From Crocodylus rhombifer (lineage: Eukaryota > Chordata > Crocodylia > Crocodylidae), in contig JAVSML010001161.1 of NCBI GenBank assembly GCA_038503035.1, positions 234,278 to 298,277 on the forward strand: a stretch of 64,000 nt of DNA, written 5' to 3'. Within the stretch, counting starts at the first letter, position 1, and every line of letters begins with the position of its first letter. Both the position numbers and the translations under genes were made by a program. Of the stretch, positions 1 through 10,200 are shown in pieces. The notes under the pieces are model-generated. The model did not search any database and was not told the DNA's origin. It saw only the letters and a list, made by a program, of their open reading frames with translations.

Positions 1-689
1 GTCCTGGAGTCCTTGAAATACAGCCATTATTCTCTTGTAATAGTAATATTGTTGATAAAAATTTCAATAAATATTTTAATGAGAAACTTCTTCATTTCTG
101 TTACTTTGTATTTACAAATATTTTATGACATGGACATTCCATTTTGCAGGGTAACAGTAAAACTGTTTTTACAAAAAGAATAATTATCTGTTTCTAAAGT
201 TATTTTAATGATGGTTTTTAATTTTGCTTACTTTATCCTCTTTCCTCTGTTTAAAAAAAAAATTCTTTTAGTATATTTTAATCTAGCGTTTACAGTCCTT
301 TCCAGGATTTATACCACACTTTTGCTGATGTAGCTCACTGTATTACATTTTGCTAGAAAGTTACCTGTTTCCTGAGAAATTTAGAAAATACCCTGGAAGC
401 TAGCTAACCCATAATTATAATTATCTTTTGTTTTTATGTAAATTTAATATTTCTAGCCTGTCTCATCTCTAACAGTTATTTCTGGATATTTTCTATATTT
501 CACTATTAAAACAGAAATATTTACTACAGCATTTGCCTTTTTATTAAAGAGATAACTGCTTAATTATCTCCTAAAACCAAGGTTCATTTTCTGAATTATC
601 TCTTATTAGAGATAATATAATATGAAGAAAATAGGTGTCCTCTAACAATGTCACTGTTTCTTAAAGATGGCTTGTCCAAATCCATTTCC
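1..689. other. AT-rich flank upstream of ZRANB1, possible 3' end of a neighbouring transcript
   Basis: AT-rich unique-looking sequence with no convincing reading frame. An AATAAA hexamer lies at 66-71 followed by T/G-rich sequence, so it could be the last part of a 3'UTR. In mammals the gene upstream of ZRANB1 in the same orientation is ABRAXAS2. The link here is only a synteny guess, since no coding exon of it is visible. Confidence 0.25.
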
Positions 690-1019
690 CACCAAGCTGG
701 GTGGGGAGTAATGGATATGCTGGGGGGTAGGGCTCGGATTCAGAGACCCCTAGCCAAATTGGAGGATTGGACCAAAAGAAATCTCCTAAAGTTCAATAAG
801 GACAAGTGCAAAGTCCTGGACTTATGATGGAACAATCCCATGTACCGGTGTAGGCTGGCGCTTTGACTGGCGAAACAGCAGCTCTGCAGAAAAGGACCTG
901 GGGTTACAGTGGACAATAAGCTGACTATGTCTGAGTCAACAGCATGCCCTTGTTGCAAAGAAGGCTAATGGCATAGTGGGCTGTATTAGTAAGAGTGTTG
1001 CCAGCAGATCAAGCAAAGT

Positions 1020-1780
1020 TTCATAGTTTCTAGGGTCGGAAGGGACCTGAGCAGATCATCAAGTCTGACCCCCTGCCATGGCAGGAAAGAGTACTGGGGT
1101 CAAATGACCCTAGCAAGGTGACTGTCTAGCCTTGTCTTAAAGACCCCCAGGGTAGGAGCCAGCACCACTTCTCTTGGAAGTTGGTTCCAGATCCTAGCTG
1201 CCCTGACAGTGAAGTAGTGCCTCCTGATGTCTAGTCTGAATCTACCCTCTGCCAGCTTGTGACTGTTATTTCTAGTCACTCCTGGTAGTGCTCCGGGAAA
1301 CAGGGACTCCCCCAATGCCTGCTGGTCCCCTCTGACTAGTTTGTAAATGGCCACTAGATCCCCCCTCAGCCTTCTCTTGTGGAGGCTGAACAGGTTCAGG
1401 TCCCATAGCCTTTCCTCGTAGGGCCTGCCCTGCTGTCCCCTGATCATGCGAGTGGCCTCCTCTGGACCCTCTCCATGTTGTCCACATCCCTCTTGAAGTG
1501 CGACGCCCAGAACTGGACGCAGTACTCCAGCTGCGGCCTGACTAGTGTTGCACAGAGGGGGAGGATCACCTCCTTGGACCTGCTCGAGATGCATCTGTGG
1601 ATGCATGACATGACAAGGTGCAGTTGGCCTTCCTGACTGCATCCCCACATTGCCAGCCCATGTTCATCTTGGCATCAGTGATGACTCCAAGATCTTTTTC
1701 TGCCTCTGCACTGACGAGAAGGGAGTTCCCCAGCCTGTAGGCATGGTGCTGGTTCTTTCTCCGCAGGTGCAGCACCTCCC
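1020..1780 (-). mobile_element. CR1 LINE fragment (copy B) inserted antisense into copy A
   Basis: A minus-strand CR1 3' fragment. Its open frame at 1100-1648 encodes a typical CR1 ORF2 C-terminus, with YEERLWDLNLFSLHKRRLRGD, GRFRLDIRRHYFTVRAARIW and WNQLPREVV-like stretches. The 3' end is at 1020, reading TCCCTTCCGACCCTAG on the minus strand. It is flanked by the 6-bp direct repeat CAAAGT at 1014-1019 and 1781-1786. The host sequence joins across it (AGATCAAGCAAAGTGATT) as in the CR1 at 21.03 kb. It is a different CR1 lineage from its host. Confidence 0.92.
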
Positions 1781-2027
1781 CAAAGTGATTTATTCCCTTC
1801 TGTTCAGCCCTGGGGAGACCACATCTGGAGGCCACACTAAAGAAAGGATGTGGACAAATTGGAGAGAGTCTAGTGGAGGGCAACAAAAGTGGTGAGGGGG
1901 CTGGGGCACACGATTTATGAGGAAAGGCTGAGGGAACTGGGTTTATTTAGAATGGAGAAGGGGGGGTGGTATTTAATAGTAACCTTCAACTGCCTGAAGG
2001 GTGGTTCCAAAGAGGATGGAGCTAGAC

Positions 2028-2777
2028 CGGGTTGGGCAAAATATGGTCCATGGACTGGAACCGGCCTGCTAGGCCATTCTATCTGGCCCACGGGGCCCCT
2101 ACAAAATGTAGAAAATTAATATTTATCTGTCCTTGGTTCCTGTCAAAAATGACAGGATCCAGGGGCAGTTGGACCCAGGGGCTTCTGGTCTGGGACCATG
2201 TTGCTTCTCCTGCACAGGAAGCTCAGGTAAGAAGCGGGGCAGGGAAGGGCAGGGGACGAGTGGGTGCTGAGTGCATGAGAAGATAGGCCCTTCTCCCATC
2301 CCCGTGGCCAGCGCTGGCCACAGAGTGGGGGAGGGGCTACTTTTGCCCGTGCTCAGCACCAGCTTGTCTCCTGCCGGCGAGCAGGGGGTTGGTGCTGTAC
2401 GCTGCCTCCCGCCTGTACTGTGGGGCTGGAGGGGCACTGGGAGTGAGTGGGTGCGGGAGCCAGTGGAGACACGGGGGCCACACCAGTGTCCTGTGGCCAG
2501 TGGCAGCAGGACCCAGAGCAGGGCGCCAGGACTACAGGAGTTCCAGCGAGCAGGGGCTCTATGGAGCCGGGCCAGCTCTCCACTCTCTCTGCTGGTGCAG
2601 CCCAGCTCGGCTCCACAGACCGCTGCCAGCCTGTGCCCCACTTTGGCACCCACTGGTGCTGGCCCTGGTACATTGGTCCCAAGATGGTGACCAGGGGGCG
2701 GGGCTACCTATGCAGCCCTTGATAGCTTGGCAAAACTGGGTAAATGGCCCTCTGCCGGAAATAATTGCCCGCCCCTG
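2028..2777. mobile_element. hAT-like TIR element, long form (family A), with GC-rich interior
   Basis: The left end reads CGGGTTGGGCAAAATATGG and the right end AATTGCCCGCCCCTG, imperfect inverted repeats of the CAGGGGTGGGCAA type seen in hAT elements. It is flanked by the 8-bp repeats AGCTAGAC (2020-2027) and AGTTAGAC (2778-2785), one mismatch. The outer roughly 100 bp at each end match the 180-bp element at 21246-21425. The middle (about 2125-2700) is GC-rich and absent from the short copy. No transposase frame was recognised; the open frames in the middle are a by-product of high GC. Confidence 0.82.
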
Positions 2778-3062
2778 AGTTAGACTGTTCTCAGTGGTGG
2801 CAGATGACAGAACAAGGAGCAATGGTCTCATGTTGCAGCAAGGGAAGTTTAGGGTAGATATTAGGAAAAACTCTCACTAGGAGAGCAGTAAAGCACTTGA
2901 ATGGGTTACCCTGAGAAGCTGTGGAGTCTCCATTCTTGGAGCCTTTTAAGACCTGGCTAGACCAAGCCTTGGCTGGGATGATCTAGTTGGGGATGGTCCT
3001 GCTCTGAGCAGGAGGTTGGACTAGATGACCTCCTGAGGTCCCTTCCAACCCTAATTTTCTGA

Positions 3063-4742
3063 TTTGGATCTAATATTTGGCCATGCAATAAAAAAAATAT
3101 GGCTATCCCAATTTTTTTGTGTGTGTAGTTAATTACATTTAACCCTGGGCATTCTTGCCAAAGCATGATTTGGGACATCACTTGCTCAGTGGAGATAGAG
3201 AATGTACGAGTAAGCTAACAGGGCAAAGTCATCCATCCCCACCCCCGCCCCGTTTTATATTGTTTGTATCAAACCTATTTTCTTGTAAATAAAGACATAC
3301 TTTCATTTTGGTCTCTTGTGGGTAATAACATTTGCCTTATCCAAAGTAGAGTTATTCTCTTGGAAGAACAAGGCCCAATACTGACAGTTTCCCTGGAGCA
3401 CTCAAAAGCCAAACACTGCCCCGGTTGATTTCAGTGGATGTCTGTTAGACCAAATAAATGCAAACAAAAGTGAGACAGCAGAAGGCATAGTGCGATCCAG
3501 TCAGACTGCTAGCTAATAGAGGGTTCCCTACAACTTAAATTGGGAAGAAGTAATAACATTCAGAAGTCAGAAGGAAGCTAGAACAGAGAGGGAAGCAGGA
3601 GGCCAAAGGTAGCAGCCTCTGGTTATAGATGCAAAATTAGATATTGAGCAACCTAAGAACTAGGAGTGAAAAGTCTAGAGTAACTCCCTGCTGTCAGGGA
3701 GCCTGGTCCAGCAGCAATTGGAGAATTCAGGATAGTGGCCTGCAAGCAGGAGGCAAGAGGTGAGTATGAAGATTACAGGAAGACAGCATAAAGGGCCCCC
3801 CTGCCAAGGACAACATGCTAAAATAACTGAATTTTGACTGGTGGAGTCCATAAGTCAGTGAAGTGCTGTGTTGGAGAGGATTTAAAATAATACCACAACT
3901 ACTAGATGTGAGGAGTCCCTTAGTACAGCCAGTGTTGTACATCTCTGATCATCATCCATGGGCCTGAGTTAGGAACTTCTGCATGAATGATGCGTGCTCC
4001 CCGGCGGCTTGTGGGGCGCAGGGGTGGGAGTGCAGTGGCAGTAAGCAGGGAGCTCCTGCAGATGCTGCTGGTGTCAGCAGCGAGGGCGGGATGGTGAGTG
4101 GCGACTGCCCGCAGACACTGCCGACACTCGGTGGCACTTTTTTGTAGGGGGGACACGTGCACCCGCATGCACCCCTTACACGTTGCCAATGAACTGCTGG
4201 TTTGCTTAACACAACAGTTGAAGTCAAAATGCTGAGAAGATAAATATTTCTTTGGAAGTGCTTTTAAAACATTTCTCTTGAAATGTGCATTAAGGGGATT
4301 ATACTAAAGGCTGGAGCCTGCAGAGGCTAGTACTCTGGAGATGCACTACAGGACCAGGGTTAGTATTCTTTGTGTAATACAATTGGAGAGCTGGCTGGGG
4401 TTAGATGCACCACAGCCTTTACAGTGGCACCTTGCAGCGGGGTAGTTACACCGCTGTGTCCTTTGAAAGGATCCTGTTCAAAAGTACCCTTTAGGAAGTT
4501 TTGTATCGCTCATTTGATAGCTCTGGTTTTAAAATGGATAAGAAATACGGTTCATTCTTGTTGACCGTGAGATGGCTGATAATGTTCCCGGAAGCGAGGC
4601 CTGCGTAGATCCCAACCCGGATGTATAACATGGGTCCCCAAACTATACAGACCTTATATGGGTACTGAGCTGTCAATTTCATACTGAGGTAGCTGCAGAA
4701 CCTTCTTCATTGAGGGGGTAAACTCCTCTGAGGAAGAGCATT
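3063..4742. other. Intergenic sequence between CR1 copy A and the ZRANB1 promoter
   Basis: No supported gene. There is an AATAAA hexamer at 3288-3293 after a C-rich run, and a moderately GC-rich stretch at about 3970-4200 containing only short unconvincing frames. Confidence 0.5.
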
Positions 4743-4965
4743 ACCAGCCCAAACTTTTTTTTATTGTGCCCCCCCCCCTTCCAGCCATCCACGCACCCCT
4801 CCCAGCATACACTTTATATTGTAACTCCTTCAACACCAATTATGATTAGAATGAAAATTAAACCTTCTGTCACACAGCTTCTCCCACACGCCCCTGCCGC
4901 AGAGATGGCTTGTGTCCCTCTAGGGGTATGCGGCCCACAGTTTGGGAACCCCCCCCCACTACACT
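4743..4965. mobile_element. hAT MITE remnant next to the ZRANB1 promoter
   Basis: Left end CCCAAACTTTTTTTTATTG followed by a C run; right end GCGGCCCACAGTTTGGGAACCC. This matches the usual layout of a reptile hAT MITE (CAGTGTTTCCCAAACTTTTT ... CAGTTTGGGAA). Boundaries are approximate and no target duplication was found. It lies about 130 bp upstream of the CpG island. Confidence 0.65.
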
Positions 4966-5089
4966 CAATCTTCAGTCAGCAGCAGGAGGGGATGCCCAGA
5001 GTTTCCTGGCAAACAGCTCATGTTGCCACCTGCCCCCCCGGGGGATCCACTCTGGCTTCTGCTGGGGGTGGTCTGGCTCCTTGGTGGGT

Positions 5090-5345
5090 TGGGATCCTGA
5101 CGGCAGGCGGGAGGGGGCTGTGGCTCTCTGGGAGGGGCGGAGCTTACGGGGGCGGGGGGGGGGGCGGAGCCCCCTCACAATGCGAAGCGGGGGATGACAT
5201 CACCTGTTCTGCCCCAAAGAGGCGCTCTCCCATTGGCCAGGGCGCCGTGGCGCCGCGGGCCAATGAGTGCGAGGCCAGGCGCCAGGCGGCGCTGACGTCG
5301 AGCTGGCTGCCGAATGGGGGTTTATTTTGCTTTGGCTTACTCCAG
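5090..5345 (+). promoter_or_regulatory. ZRANB1: ZRANB1 CpG-island promoter with GC boxes, two CCAAT boxes and a CRE-like site
   Basis: A sharp rise in GC and CpG begins near 5090 and continues to about 5800. GC boxes (GGGGCGG) sit near 5133-5140 and 5160-5167. An inverted CCAAT box (ATTGG) is at 5232-5236 and a direct CCAAT at 5260-5264, about 28 bp apart, which suggests NF-Y binding. TGACGTCG at 5293-5300 is one base from a consensus CRE. A T-rich patch (GGTTTATTTTGC) near 5318 is not a clear TATA box. This fits a broad housekeeping promoter; the start site is inferred. Confidence 0.8.
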
Positions 5346-5534
5346 CCGCCGCCATTAGAGGTGCGGGGAAGCGGCGAGACGCGGCCCGACCCCCCGGCGC
5401 CGCCGAGTGGGAGCGCCCGCGCCCGAGACAGCGCAGCCCGGCTGGGACGCACCATGTCCTGAGCGGGGTTGAGGGGAGGGGGGGGGCGCGGGCGGGCGGC
5501 TGCAGGGACGGATCCGGGCGGCGGCGGTGGCGAG
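5346..5534 (+). other. ZRANB1: ZRANB1 exon 1, noncoding 5'UTR (start approximate)
   Basis: GC-rich leader ending in a strong splice donor, GCGAG|GTAAGG, with GT at 5535-5536. It has no long frame consistent with TRABID. The exon start is not defined by sequence alone and is placed downstream of the CCAAT and CRE-like sites. It contains a two-codon upstream ORF (5454-5462). Confidence 0.7.
5454..5462 (+). promoter_or_regulatory. Minimal upstream ORF (Met-Ser-stop) in exon 1
   Basis: ATG TCC TGA in the context GCACCATGT, with A at -3, so initiation is plausible. If transcription starts upstream of 5454, scanning ribosomes would meet this two-codon frame before the TRABID start. Whether it is used cannot be seen from sequence. 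Confidence 0.45.
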
Positions 5535-6370
5535 GTAAGGCGTCCCTCTCCCCCCCGGCGGCCCGGTGCCCGAAGCTGGAGCTCGGCGGGGTCCCGTTGT
5601 TGAGCTGCGGCCGCGCTCGGGGCCCGGGGAGGCTTCTCGGGGTCCGGCAGCCTCCTCCCCGACCCCCGCGAGGATTTATTTGCCTCCCTCCCCTCAGGTG
5701 TGCGGGAGGCTGCGGACACGAGCGTTTCCCCGCCTGCCCGTGCTTATCCTGCGGGCCCCGAGGGAGGTCGGATCGGCCACAGCAAATTTGCTTCCCTAAC
5801 TCATGCACGAGACCCCCAGCTCCTTCCCCCCTGCCCCCCTCAATCGTAGGTCCCTAGCGCAGTCATGGGAGAGCAGGGTTCATCCTTCGGGGTCTGGGAT
5901 GTTTCAACTTCAGCTAGTCAGGAGAGGTTGTGCTGGGAATGGCTTTGTGTTGCTTCTGGGGTTTGGGAGTGGGAGGCCCTAGAAGGAAGCCAGCGGCTTG
6001 TAGTGATGCATAGCCCAGAGTTACACGCGAAGAATAAATTTCATGTTTTTTGGTGCAGGATAGAGCTGTCCCCGTGATGGCCCCAGAGCAACTTTTCTGC
6101 TTCTGTTGCATTTTCTAGGATTATAGCACCTTCAGCTGCTGCATTGATCAGGCTTTTGGGGGAAAGGATTCGCTAAGTGTGCTCTTGTCATGGCATCTAC
6201 TCAATGGCTCTCGTCTGGGTGTTTGGATGGCGGGTTGTGATTTAAAATTTAATGGGGGAGGTATTTAAAACCTTTGCTTTTATACTGATCATAGAGCATG
6301 GCTCACAGTGGGCTTTAATTGATCAAAAATACTTTTGGGTCAAGACTGTTTCTTCACATTTTAGCTAGTA

Positions 6371-6820
6371 TAGGTTTCCATCGCTTTATGCTGTATGTGC
6401 GTTCCTGGAAAACTGCATGTAACTCGAATTCTCATAAAGGGAACAAACAGGGACACATTTCAAGACCTCGACTATACTGACCCCCAGACCCATTTCTACC
6501 ACTTTTACAAGACAGTTTTGGTACTCGTCAACAGCAGAGGGAGTAAGTTAGTGGGATGCATAGAAACCATAATGGGGACGGCAGCTACAGAAACCCGTGT
6601 CCCAGGCAATGAGCGAGGAGCACACTTCCACACGGGAAACTATATTTTGGTGCGCATTGCTCCTACAGTGCACTGCACAAAGCAGCCGACCGCGGGCTTC
6701 CACCACACCGATTGCATAAAAGTGAATTTACGTTGCTATAATGGATTTTTGGTATAAAAAGGGTCACTGCGTAAGAGTGAATTTGCATGTACAGAACCCG
6801 CATAAAGCGAGGGAGACCTG
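6371..6820 (+). mobile_element. TA-flanked MITE, family B copy 1
   Basis: Starts TAGGTTTCCATCGCTTTATG and ends CGCATAAAGCGAGGGAGACC, an inverted repeat of the CAGGTTTCCCTCGCTTTATGCG type. Flanked by TA on both sides (6369-6370, 6821-6822), as expected for a Tc1/mariner (Tigger-like) element. The interior has an open frame from 6395 to 6757 that contains THFYHFYKTVLVL, shared with the other copies of about 450 bp. No transposase domain was recognised. Confidence 0.78.
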
Positions 6821-6822
6821 TA

Positions 6823-7280
6823 CAGGTTTCCCTTGTTTTATTTGGGTTTGGTATGTGCCAATTCAGTCTTGCGAAGTGACCCTTTTTATACCAAAAATCC
6901 ATTATATGCAACGTAAATTCACTCTTATGCAATTGGTGTGGTGAAAAAACACAATCAGCTACTTTGTGCGGTGCACTGTGAGAGTGACGTGCACTAAAAT
7001 AGTCTCCTGTGTGCATCTGTGCTCCTTGCTTGTTGTCTGCGACATGCGTTTCTATAGTTGCCATCCCCATTATGATAGTGCCCTGTGTTTGTGTGTACTG
7101 TCTGCTGTTGGCAAGTACTAAAACTGTCTTGTAGAAGTGGTAGAAATGGGTCTGGGGGTCAGTACAGTCATGGTCTTGGAACGTATCCCTAATTGTTTCC
7201 TTTACGTGGATTTGAGTTGTGCGCCGTTTTCCAGGAATACCATTGTCCACGAATGTACAGGATAAAGTGAGGGAAACTTG
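6823..7280 (-). mobile_element. TA-flanked MITE, family B copy 2, inverted next to copy 1
   Basis: The reverse-complement homologue of the 6371-6820 element, separated from it by a single TA (6821-6822). It starts CAGGTTTCCCTTG, ends GTGAGGGAAACTTG and is followed by TA (7281-7282). On the minus strand an open frame runs through nearly the whole element and includes THFYHFYKTVLVLANSR. Together with copy 1 it forms an imperfect palindrome of about 910 bp. Confidence 0.78.
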
Positions 7281-10200
7281 TACTTCGGAGGGTTGGAACT
7301 ACTATACAACAGTGCATTGTGGAAGAGCTTACACAACCTCAATTTACAAGCATCACTTCTAATTATCTCCGTTGTTTAAAGAACATATAAAATAGTTATG
7401 CTTGCAGAGGTTGTTTTTTCTTAATTAGCTTTGTTATCTTTGCATAGCAAGCTTTGGGGTGGTGGGTTAGGAATTGACTGACCCATAACTCTGAAGGTGG
7501 CAAAATGGCCTACATGTTAAAAGCTGTTGTGACCCTTGTAGTACTGAGTGCATAATTTTACAATTCTTATCAGAAGAAAAAATCATGGCCAGCTTTAATA
7601 CATACTCTCTAGAAACTAATTTGTTTGCATACATCTGTCCATTAGCTTAACAAGGAAACGTGTTAGAATATTGAATCCCTGGAAGCCTGGCTTTTATTTA
7701 TATTAATGAATTCAGTAACATAATTTGTGTGTTTTAAAATTCACATGAATTTTAATTAGTATTTGATACAGTGTCAGGCTAACTAAAGTATTAATCAACC
7801 CATGTTTTAAGTTCTGTTTTCAGCTTCACATATCTTTTGTTCTCCCATATTTCTTACATAGGGCTAAAGTAAGTCATCCATTTTTCTTACTTCGCATGTA
7901 GAACTGCATGCTAAACTTGTTTTGTGCTGCAGCATCATACAGTCAAGTTAACATGGTAGTTAAACTGCCCTTGGATCTCTTCCCTCTTATCCCAGAAATT
8001 CTGTTAATAATCTCATGTGTTCTAACATTGTAAAACACAGGAGCCTTGACTAGACCAATTGCTTGTGAGCAGATAGACTGCATCCTAATTAGATGAATAG
8101 TAGGCCACAATCCTGTAGTAAAATAGAACTAACAGTGTAGTGTTTGGAGACCAGTAAATAAGTCAGTGTTGGGCGGCTAGGGAAAGAAAGCAATTCAGTT
8201 GTGATTAAAAAAAATTCTTGAAAGCAAGACTGCTAATTAGCATTATAAATGATTGGGAGAAAAGTAGCAAAATTAATGTATTTCTGGCACTGATGTTTGT
8301 TACATAGCTTGTGATGAGCTGACTGCTTTAGCTGTCAAATAGCATAGTTTGGTAAAAATTAAGTAGCAGATAATTGTTGCTTTGATAACAGTGAAATTCA
8401 GTTTTTTGCACTTTTAAAAACAAAATTTTTAATTACAGTTCTAGGCGTACTTCAGATTTTAGGTATTTCACTGCCAGTAATAACATTCTGGTATTTAGTT
8501 TTTATATTTTTCCTGCATTTTAAAGTCCAGTGAATTTCTCATTTTATCAAATTGGCATTTTTTTTCTTGTTCTGTTTCTTTCGGACTCTTAATCGTGGCT
8601 TGAATGAGAATTTCCCTTTCAGCGCAGATTTCTTTTCTGAAGTGAATTGATTTGTCCAATAACTAGTTTCTGTATTTTTTTTTAATGCAGTGATTAATTT
8701 AAAATGTAAAAAACAAAACTGAGAAAGGTAAAGAAATTATATTGGTAACTAGTAATATTTGTTATGTTCTGTGTTTGTTTTTTTTTTCCTCATGATATGG
8801 CTCAAAGGTGTTTTATAAAGTGGCCCTTAACTGCTTTTGTTTTGCGTTCTCCATGGAGTGAAGAAATTTACAAGTGAGACCTAGGATAGTAGAGAGAAGC
8901 TTCATTATGTAGCTGCAACAAATGTTTTAATGCTTTCATGTTGAATTTAGAGGCAGCGAACACTCTGTTCATGTGCACCTGTTTGTGTAGGTGATGGATC
9001 ACATTTCTCTTAAGACTTCCTGCTTTAATTTTGGTAGGTGTTCAATTTCTAATTTAACTTCAAACCATTTAGGGCCTGATTCAGAGACCCGTAAAATCAA
9101 AAGGGTTCTTAGCGCTCGGTTCAGTGGGCTTTGGACCAGTCCACAAGGCTTTCTGGTATGCTGAAACCGGCAAATTTGAAACTTGGTGGATTGGAGATGG
9201 CCATTGTAGCTGACCAAAATTATTTGTGTATTATAAAGAATGAATATTATGAAAAGATGAAATAGAAATGCAAGACGTGCATGTATATACATCGGCTTTT
9301 ATTTAACTTCTAATTTCACTAATTTTAAATTAGTCACTTGAACAGAGTAGTCAGTCTTGCTAATAAATTTATTTCACAGCTTTCTTGTCAAGTCTCACAA
9401 TGCTTATGTTTGGCTATTACTAGAAACCCCGAGACAATTCAAGTATGTGTGTACATGGCATAAAACTACGTATTTGTAGGCTTGGTAGAATTCAATTTTT
9501 GTATTTTAAAAATTTTTGACAGATAACATTGATTTTTTTTTAAGTATTTAGATTTTTATCAATTCAAATTTTCAGGATTGTGTGATATGAGGTGGGTGGG
9601 AGATAAATTATTAATGGCAAGCACAACTACTGTAGGACTGCCATCAGCTAAGTGGCTAAGCTGTCAGGGGTCCCGGCTCCCCTAGCCTGTAGCTCCTTCT
9701 TGTGCTTTGTCACTTCCTCTTCCTTTGTTCCCAGTCCCCTGGGGTTTCTGGGAGTTGCAGTCTAAACTACATTTAGCACATTTCTGTAGGACTGCTCCCT
9801 CTGTCAACACATGCTCCATCAGCCATCATTTTTCTTATGTGCTCTCTGTCTGTTTTGATTACTAATGATGGACATTTTTTGTTAGTCTGAGAGTATGATG
9901 TGAAAGTGACATATGTCAGCATTTACTGATTAAAAACTGAATCCTGCCAAGCCTCCATATTTGGATACTTTTTCAACTTCAGTGGGACTACTTTTGATCT
10001 TTAAAATTTTATATTTCAACAACCAACAAAGTTTTTTATGAAGCAAAGTTGGGTTGGAATAATTTAACATGTGGAAACAGACTAGCCACTAATAATTTGA
10101 ATGTACTGATTCCTATGTTTAGTCATATTATGTCCTTAACAGATTTTTTTTTTTTTTTAGAAGCCAAGTATCTTTGACCAACCAAAGCAAGGTTGTACAC

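Larger units (their letters stand above)
690..3062 (+). mobile_element. CR1 LINE, 3' part of ORF2 and 3' tail (copy A), interrupted
   Basis: A plus-strand CR1 non-LTR retrotransposon fragment. Decayed frames at 690-1000 and 1880-2950 resemble the region after the reverse transcriptase (for example a DKLEDWTK-like stretch near 755 and an FRLDIRKN-like stretch near 2850). It ends in the standard CR1 tail around 3005-3050 (GACTAGATGACCTCCTGAGG, then TCCCTTCCAACCCT). It is split by an antisense CR1 at 1020-1780 and by a hAT-like element at 2028-2777. Removing both restores continuity with the CR1 copy at 18.9-21.5 kb. Many stops; inactive. Confidence 0.93.

Noticed and set aside
2123..2831. Overlapping frames of 90-176 codons
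   Set aside because: They lie in the GC-rich interior of a hAT-like element on both strands, with no transposase motif.
5235..5500. Bidirectional promoter driving an antisense gene to the left
   Set aside because: The paired CCAAT boxes would allow it, but no antisense exon or donor could be identified upstream.
4764..5857. Several 100-230-codon frames on both strands across the CpG island
   Set aside because: High GC removes stop codons. The frames overlap on all strands, are proline/glycine/arginine-rich, and have no domain; they lie over promoter and 5'UTR.
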